Assembly: GCA_009602735.1 (NCBI GenBank)
Contig: WELA01007304.1
Coordinates: 92,100-156,099 of the forward strand
Length of the DNA stretch: 64,000 nt
From: Mesotaenium endlicherianum
Lineage: Eukaryota; Streptophyta; Zygnematophyceae; Zygnematales; Mesotaeniaceae
Direction: 5' to 3'
The notes under the pieces were generated by a model. That model was not told where the DNA came from. It saw nothing but the letters and a program-made list of their open reading frames with translations, and made no database searches. Below, in pieces: positions 58,738-64,000 of the stretch. Position 1 is the stretch's first letter, and each line of letters opens with the position of its first letter. The position numbers and the translations under genes were made by a program.

Positions 58738-61700
58738 CTACCAGCGCTCGTCAGAGGCGTTCATACGGGGAGTGTAGCCTTCGGGGTCCGCAAGGCTGTT
58801 TCTCCTCATGGCATCATAAGGCGATGGCGAGCCCCTGGGAGTGATGTCTTTGGGCGAGGGTTGCGCGTCGCCCCTCGGCGTCGCCTGTGCCGACCCGTTC
58901 TGGGACATGCTAGCGCTGAAGTCAACAAACGGCACCATCTTGCGATACTCTTTGCGCCGGAACCCGCTCCCATACGTGTCCAGCACCTGTCCAAGCGCTA
59001 TTCTGGTGTTATGCAGCGCAGCCTCGCGCGGAGGCACGAGGTCCGCAGCCCCGCCCAGCGAGCTGTGCAGCGACGGCAGGATGCTCTGACTGCGCGAGAA
59101 CGTCTTCGTGCGCCCCAGGCTGGCTGGCGCATTTGCTGCGCCGCCGCTGCGTGCGCCCGCCCTGATGCTGCCGGCGGAGGAAGCGTGGGCGCCGGGGATA
59201 GCGCGCGCGCACTCCAAGATGGCTTCCAGCACGCCCACCGCGTCCAGCCGGCCGCAGGCCGTGTCCAGCACCTGCAGGACCGACGCGTGCAGCACGGGCG
59301 CCTGCGCGCTGTCCAGGGTGGTGTGCGCCAGCAGCACGCGCAGGATGAGCATGACCACGCTCTGGTACTCCATGGGGCCCTTCTCCAGGAGGCGCAGCAG
59401 GAAGCTGAGCGCGGGGCTGGCGTGCTGCGGGAACCACTGCGCGGCCAGCGGCGCTCCCACGCGCTCCAGCAGATCCTCGCACGACGTCACCCTGCTCTCC
59501 GCGTACGCCGTGAACGCCGCCGCCAGGGTCTGCACGCGCCCGCTCACTCTCAGCCCCAGGTCCCAGTCAGCCCCATACGCACATTTCCTCACACAACGTG
59601 CGCGTACAACCACACAAACACAAGCATGCTGGCTCGCCAAACAAAGAGCATGAACATAATAGCAGGTGCGCCCTTCTCCTCTCTGCTGCGGTGATGCACC
59701 AACACAGTCACGTGCATGTGTGAAGAAGGGACCAGTCAGAGCCTTGCACTCAAAATCCTACACATGTGCACCGCAAAAGCTTCTGAAATGCCTGTCCCTT
59801 CCAGCACCAATGCTCCCGCAGACACGCATGCATGACCTGGAAGCCACCAGTTATGGAAAAGTCTGGCTCATACGTGGCTTGCAGAGACCAGGGCGTAGAC
59901 CACACAGACATCTACAGATACAAATAGAGAGGGAGAGACAGAGAGAGGTGGGGGTGGTGGGTGGCTGACCTGCAGCCCGCTGGCAGCGCAGCACTGGGCC
60001 AGACTGGCTGCCAAAGCCTGTGCATCTCCCTGCTGGTGCTTCAGAGGCGATGCTCCGGGCAGCACTGGTATCGCGCCCGTGGTGCTGCCACTTGGCAGTT
60101 GCAGGCAGAGCCAGGGCAGCAGCCCCACGATCTGCATGAGAAGGCGGGTGTCCTTGTCCCCAAAGATCTGATCGCACGGTAGCAGCGTGATCCGAAACAG
60201 CACCTGAATGGCCGCCGCATGCGAGAGTGGCGACAGCAGCCCCTTGAGAACAAGCGGCTGCACGCCGCAGAACTTGGGCCCCCGGAACTTGGGCTCGTCC
60301 TCGTCCACGTGGAGCAGCGCCTGCCTGCCACCTGGGATGCTGCCCCCCCCTGCCGCCGCCGCCTGCTGCTGCTGCTGCTGATGGTGGAAATGGGCCTCCA
60401 TCTGCCACTCGCCGCTGGGGTCTTCCTTGGGCATGGACGAGAGCAGCACGTTCTCCGCCGTGGGGTCACGGAAGGAGAGGCGGTCCACGATGCGCGCCAG
60501 CAGGTCCAGGGACAGCTTGTAGATCTGGATGAAGTCGGTGTTGAGCAGCGCCACGCACGCCCAAAACAGCTGCGGGTACAGAATCACCTTCTCGTCCTCC
60601 ATGCTCTCCACGATCACCTGCCGGGCCCGCGCCCACCGGGGAACAGGACATGAGAGCGCGCACACGTGGCCACCAGCCCACACCCCCAGGGGTAGGGTGG
60701 CAACACGACCACACACTTAGGACATGGCAACATGTTAGCAATCAAGCTGTTCCAGCTGCAACAGGTGCGTGTCCAGCCCCGCAACGTGACATGATGCATC
60801 AGCAGCTCCTCGCTGGCTGCTGGGAGGGGAGGGGGGCACCTGCAGGGTGAAGAGCAGCTCCATGGCAAAGCCGAGCACGTGCGGGTCGGGGTTGGAGAAG
60901 CAGCGGTGCAGGCAGCGCAGCAGGCCCATGCACGTCTCGTTGGACACCGCCGGCTTCAGCGCTCGGTATATCTGGTGCGACCGCGACGCCAGGTGGCGTG
61001 ACGTGCACTCCATGGCCCACTTGAGCGCCTCCTGGCCCCACCGCTCCCTCAGATCGTTCTGCCACACGAACACGCACAGGCCCACCAGAACCATGGGGAA
61101 TGCAAGCATGCAGGCTCAGTTGGCCACTCGTCGGAATGCCCTAGCGCAGGAGGGAGGTGCAGCTGCAGGCACTGTTGCCTCAAGCACAAACAAGGGGGCA
61201 CACACACACACCTGGAAGAAGATGGCGTCCACGGTGCTGGTGACGAGCGACGTGAGCAGCGCCGCCGACGGCAGGTGCGTGCGCTGCGTGTGCTGCAGCG
61301 CCATGTCCTCCGCGTCCCACATGGTGCACCCCTTCTTGCTCTGCACGTACTTGATGAGCCGCACCACCTGGCCCCCCACAAAAGCAGTCGCCGCTCCACG
61401 TCAGCCCCATGCAGCCCACCAGCCTCCGCCCCGCACCCCGCATACGCATACAGGGCCAGTGTGGGCGGGGAGGGAGAACGAGAAAGGGCCTGCACTGGGT
61501 CACCTGCTGCTTGGCGTCCACGTCAGCCTGGTCCTGCCGCTCGTACATCTCCAGGTGGCGGCCGGCCAGCGTGTACAGCAGGTTGACGAGCAGCTGCTGC
61601 GCATGCTCCAGCAGAATGGCCTCGGAGCTGTCCATGGACACAAACGCGACGTGGAAGAGCAGCGGCAGGTGGTTGCGGAAGTCTTCATCGTTCTCGTACG

Positions 61701-63182
61701 CAATCTCCGCCAGCAGGATGAGCGCGATGTCGGCGCGCGACAGCTTCACCAGCCGCGACTTGGACAGCGCCGAGTTGAGCAGCGACGGCGCCGAGCTCGC
61801 GATCAGCGAGCTCATCTTGCCGCTAATGCCCATCTTCACGCTGCCGCCCCCGCCGCCCGTCCCCACCGACGAGCTGTACGCCTCGCTGAAGGAGCCCCCC
61901 GCCAGATCCGCCGCAAAATCGTAGCTGTCGCGCGACTGGTGCCCGCTTCCGGGTGGCATCAACTGAGGCCCCACACGACATCCCCCGCAACAGACTCCGT
62001 CCAGTCAGCTACACAGAGGTTCCCCAAGGTTTCAAATTCCCAGCCTGCAATGGTGGGCGAAAGACGACAGAGGGAGAGCCAGCAACGGAGGAGCAAGCGG
62101 CAGGGAGGGGAGGCAGTAGTACGTTGGATCCGGAGGAGCTGCGCCCGTACGACGGCGGCTGCTTCTCCACCTTGTTCTCGGAGAGCGTGCGCGTCCAGTC
62201 GCCCGTGCCCGAGAAGGACTGCCCGCGGCCCCGGTGCTGCCAGTGCATGTTGAAGCCGCCCGACTTGGCGCGCCGGTGCGACTGCGGCTCGTGCGCAGCT
62301 GCCTGCTGCTGCCCCTGCTGATCTGGCGCCGTGGGGGGCCGTGGCGACAGCAGCGGGGGCGTTTCCGACGACCACCTTTCCTGCAAGCCCTGCAGCAGCA
62401 GCAGCAGCAGCGCGCAAATGCACACAAACTTACTTTCTCCCATGCGGGGCCGTGGAGCAAGTAATGCTGAGAGCCACAAGCAGCAGGCAGGCATGGCGCG
62501 TCCCGCTGCTTCCCCTCTGGCTCCCCTCGATACGGTGCCAGCATGCCGTCAATGCCGTAGTCCCTTTGAGGTGCCGATTGCAGACATGCCCTCCCTCCCT
62601 CTCCTTAAAATCAAGACTCTGGAAAGACGGTGGTTGATGATGAGTGGGACTAGCAAGCAGCGGTCACCAGAGCAGGAGACGGGCCCTGCGAGAACTCAAG
62701 AAGGCCGCCACTGGCGCCGGCGAGGTCGCGCTCCATGAGCGAGTTGAGCACCGGGTGCCGCACCACTTCCGGCACCACCTCCACCTCCAGGTCCTCATCC
62801 ACTCTTCTTAGCGACAGCTCGTACACCTGTCAGGAGAGCATCCCCCCGCCGGCAGCATGCAGCCAGCTCCCACAGGGGACAGGTAAGGATCAGCTTTAGT
62901 TCTTGGCCCTCTGAGCTATGGCAGGTCACGCGGGCCTGATTGCCGCGGGCTTGGCCGAGCAGGCTCAGCGAGGCCTGCTGTGCTGTGGCCAGTCCCTTCT
63001 ACCGGGTCAGCTGACAGTCTCGACATACTTGCAGCAGGGAGACAGGGAGAAACAGGCAGCATGCTGGACGCCTCAGGCTGCTGCTGCTGCTGCTGAACTG
63101 GAGCCCACGAGCAGTGGTGGCAGCGTTGCTCTCTGGTACCTTGCTCAGCCACCCGAAGAGGCGTGAGCTGTGCAGGCAAAGA

Positions 63183-63216
<34 letters not shown>

Positions 63217-63741
63217 ACCATGCAGCATACGGGTGGCAGGAGGGGGGTAGGGCGGTGGGGCACGGACTAGCTGGTCGATGGTCTGCTGCGGCGAGATGCG
63301 CGCCAGGTACAGGCTGATGCGCTTGGCCACGCGGAAGTAGGTGAGCAGCGCGCCGCCGATCTCGTTGCCCACGTTGGAGTCGCAGTCCTCTATGCCCTGC
63401 GCCCTCCCTCTCGGGTCGCGTCAGTATCGAGAATACATACCCGCATGCCCTGCCATCATTTGGCAGCGCCAGGCAGGACCCGCACACACTAAGACTGGAA
63501 GGCGTGTGGATGCATCTGGCCGAGAGAGGGTGACCTTGGAGATGAGGAAGTCGAGCACGGGGATGATGTTGCGCCACTTGGAGGCCACGGTGGACCACAG
63601 CTTCTCGATCTCCGTGGGGAACTGGTCGCCGTGCTTGTCCGTGACGTAGTACAGGCTCTTCAGCAGCCGCTCGCTCCACCCCGAGTCCCACAGCGCCACC
63701 AGGTTCAGGTTCTCCATCCACGGCGCCATACACGTCAGCAC
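58738..63741 (-). CDS. Furry/MOR2-PAG1 cell-morphogenesis protein, C-terminal 1,008 residues
   Basis: Nine exons, all splicing in phase 0: 63,741-63,535; 63,396-63,268; 62,826-62,668; 62,380-62,123; 61,962-61,504; 61,367-61,212; 61,058-60,840; 60,617-59,970; 59,529-58,738 (TAG stop). Conserved blocks in order: APWMENLNLV, YFRVAKRISLYLARI, LLEFSQGP, ADIALILLAEIAYENDEDFR, LLVNLLYTLAGRHLEMYE, LIKYVQSKKG, LKWAMECTSRHLASRSHQIY, VILYPQLFWACVALLNTDF, GVQPLVLKGLLS, GLLPWLCLQL, WFPQHASPALSFLLRLLEKG and REYRKMVPF-like KEYRKMVPF near the end. This matches land-plant MOR2/SPIRRIG-independent PAG1 proteins, HEAT-like scaffolds that act with NDR kinases in polarised growth. Exon 8 adds a polyQ/polyG insert, and the tail after MVPF is a longer Ser/Pro-rich extension. 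The 5' part lies outside the window. Probably the only intact host gene here. Confidence 0.9.
60364..60381. repeat. CTG trinucleotide run coding polyQ
   Basis: A CTG run on the plus strand encodes consecutive Gln in exon 8 of the minus-strand gene, beside an Ala/Gly stretch. It falls between conserved blocks, so length variation is probably tolerated. Confidence 0.75.
63182..63214. repeat. (AC)n microsatellite
   Basis: About 15-16 uninterrupted AC units in the intron between exons 2 and 3 of the morphogenesis gene. Confidence 0.9.
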
Positions 63742-63805
63742 CTGCGCACAGCCGCACCACCGCCAGCATTTAGGAGAGCTCTGCCGGCCGCATCCCCTGC
63801 AGCGC

Positions 63806-63838
63806 CTGGCAGGCTGGCTGGCCGGCTGGCTGGCTGGC
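63806..63838. repeat. CTGG-type tetranucleotide repeat
   Basis: Repeated GGCTGGCT/GGCCGGCTGG units in the intron upstream of the first visible exon. A 15-base G run at 63,981-63,995 near the end of the window may be a sequence-end artefact. Confidence 0.7.
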
Positions 63839-64000
63839 TTTGCGCGACAGAGTGCGGAGAGCAGTGGCGGCAACCCTGAGTGCAGGCGGGCAGGGGCCAC
63901 ACTGCCCAGGCCCCTGACCACACCACCTTCCTTCATATGGCCGCATGTGGCACGTCCCGTGCAAAAGTCCCTATAGACCCGGGGGGGGGGGGGGGATCCT

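Noticed and set aside
58525-59694. Plus-strand 389-codon open frame
   Set aside because: It is antisense to the last exon of the MOR2/PAG1-type gene. Its Arg/Ala/Gln-rich translation reflects the high G+C content of that exon.
1-64000. Nuclear code with TAA/TAG as Gln
   Set aside because: Attractive because several stops sit at Gln positions, but stops also fall at Trp positions. The MOR2/PAG1-type exons use only CAG/CAA for Gln over 1,008 codons, and the gene ends plausibly at TAG.

Overview
The window is nuclear DNA of a eukaryote, most likely a green plant-lineage organism such as a repeat-rich green alga. It has spliceosomal introns with GT-AG ends, remains of Copia, Ty3/gypsy and DIRS-like retroelements, and one clear host gene on the minus strand at 58.7-63.7 kb. 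That gene encodes the land-plant type of Furry/MOR2-PAG1 cell-morphogenesis protein. No rRNA, tRNA or CRISPR array was recognised.

Region 1 (1-18.5 kb) is a nested transposon. A Copia-type gag gene on the minus strand is cut in two: its C-terminal half lies at 1-512 and its N-terminal half at about 18,134-18,520. Between them sits a 17.6-kb element (513-18,133) with perfect 24-bp terminal inverted repeats beginning CACCC, a 2-bp CT target duplication, and subterminal repeats. Removing the element and one CT joins the two gag halves in frame. The element carries an EnSpm/CACTA-like transposase gene in at least three exons (minus, 12.5-17.0 kb), an acidic gene of unknown function (minus, 1.9-4.4 kb), and head-to-head with it a coiled-coil plus HIRAN-domain gene (plus, 4.9-7.7 kb). 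It also carries pieces that look like captured host exons: a TBC Rab-GAP fragment at 9.4-10.0 kb and a biotin-dependent carboxyltransferase fragment at 11.0-11.1 kb. These lie in a strongly purine/pyrimidine-skewed stretch.

Region 2 (19.6-54.26 kb) is a giant satellite of roughly 560 diverged 58-bp units with higher-order repeats. Units read in one orientation to 37,041, in the other from 37,042 to about 53,829, then in the first again. One inversion of about 16.8 kb explains this. Two unrelated segments interrupt the array: a retroelement ORF1/gag-like fragment (44.3-45.8 kb) and a Ty3/gypsy integrase fragment (52.96-53.34 kb). Because 58 is not divisible by 3 and one strand of the unit has no stop codon, the array gives spurious ORFs of up to about 650 codons.

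Region 3 (54.3-58.3 kb) holds a decayed DIRS-like reverse transcriptase-RNase H. Region 4 (58.7-64 kb) holds the 3' part of the MOR2/PAG1-type gene: nine exons, all introns in phase 0, 1,008 codons, with its 5' end outside the window.

The recognised mobile-element genes carry in-frame stops and frameshifts. All eight ambiguous bases (N) lie inside the 17.6-kb element, and where reading frames can be tested they are assembly joins that break real exons.
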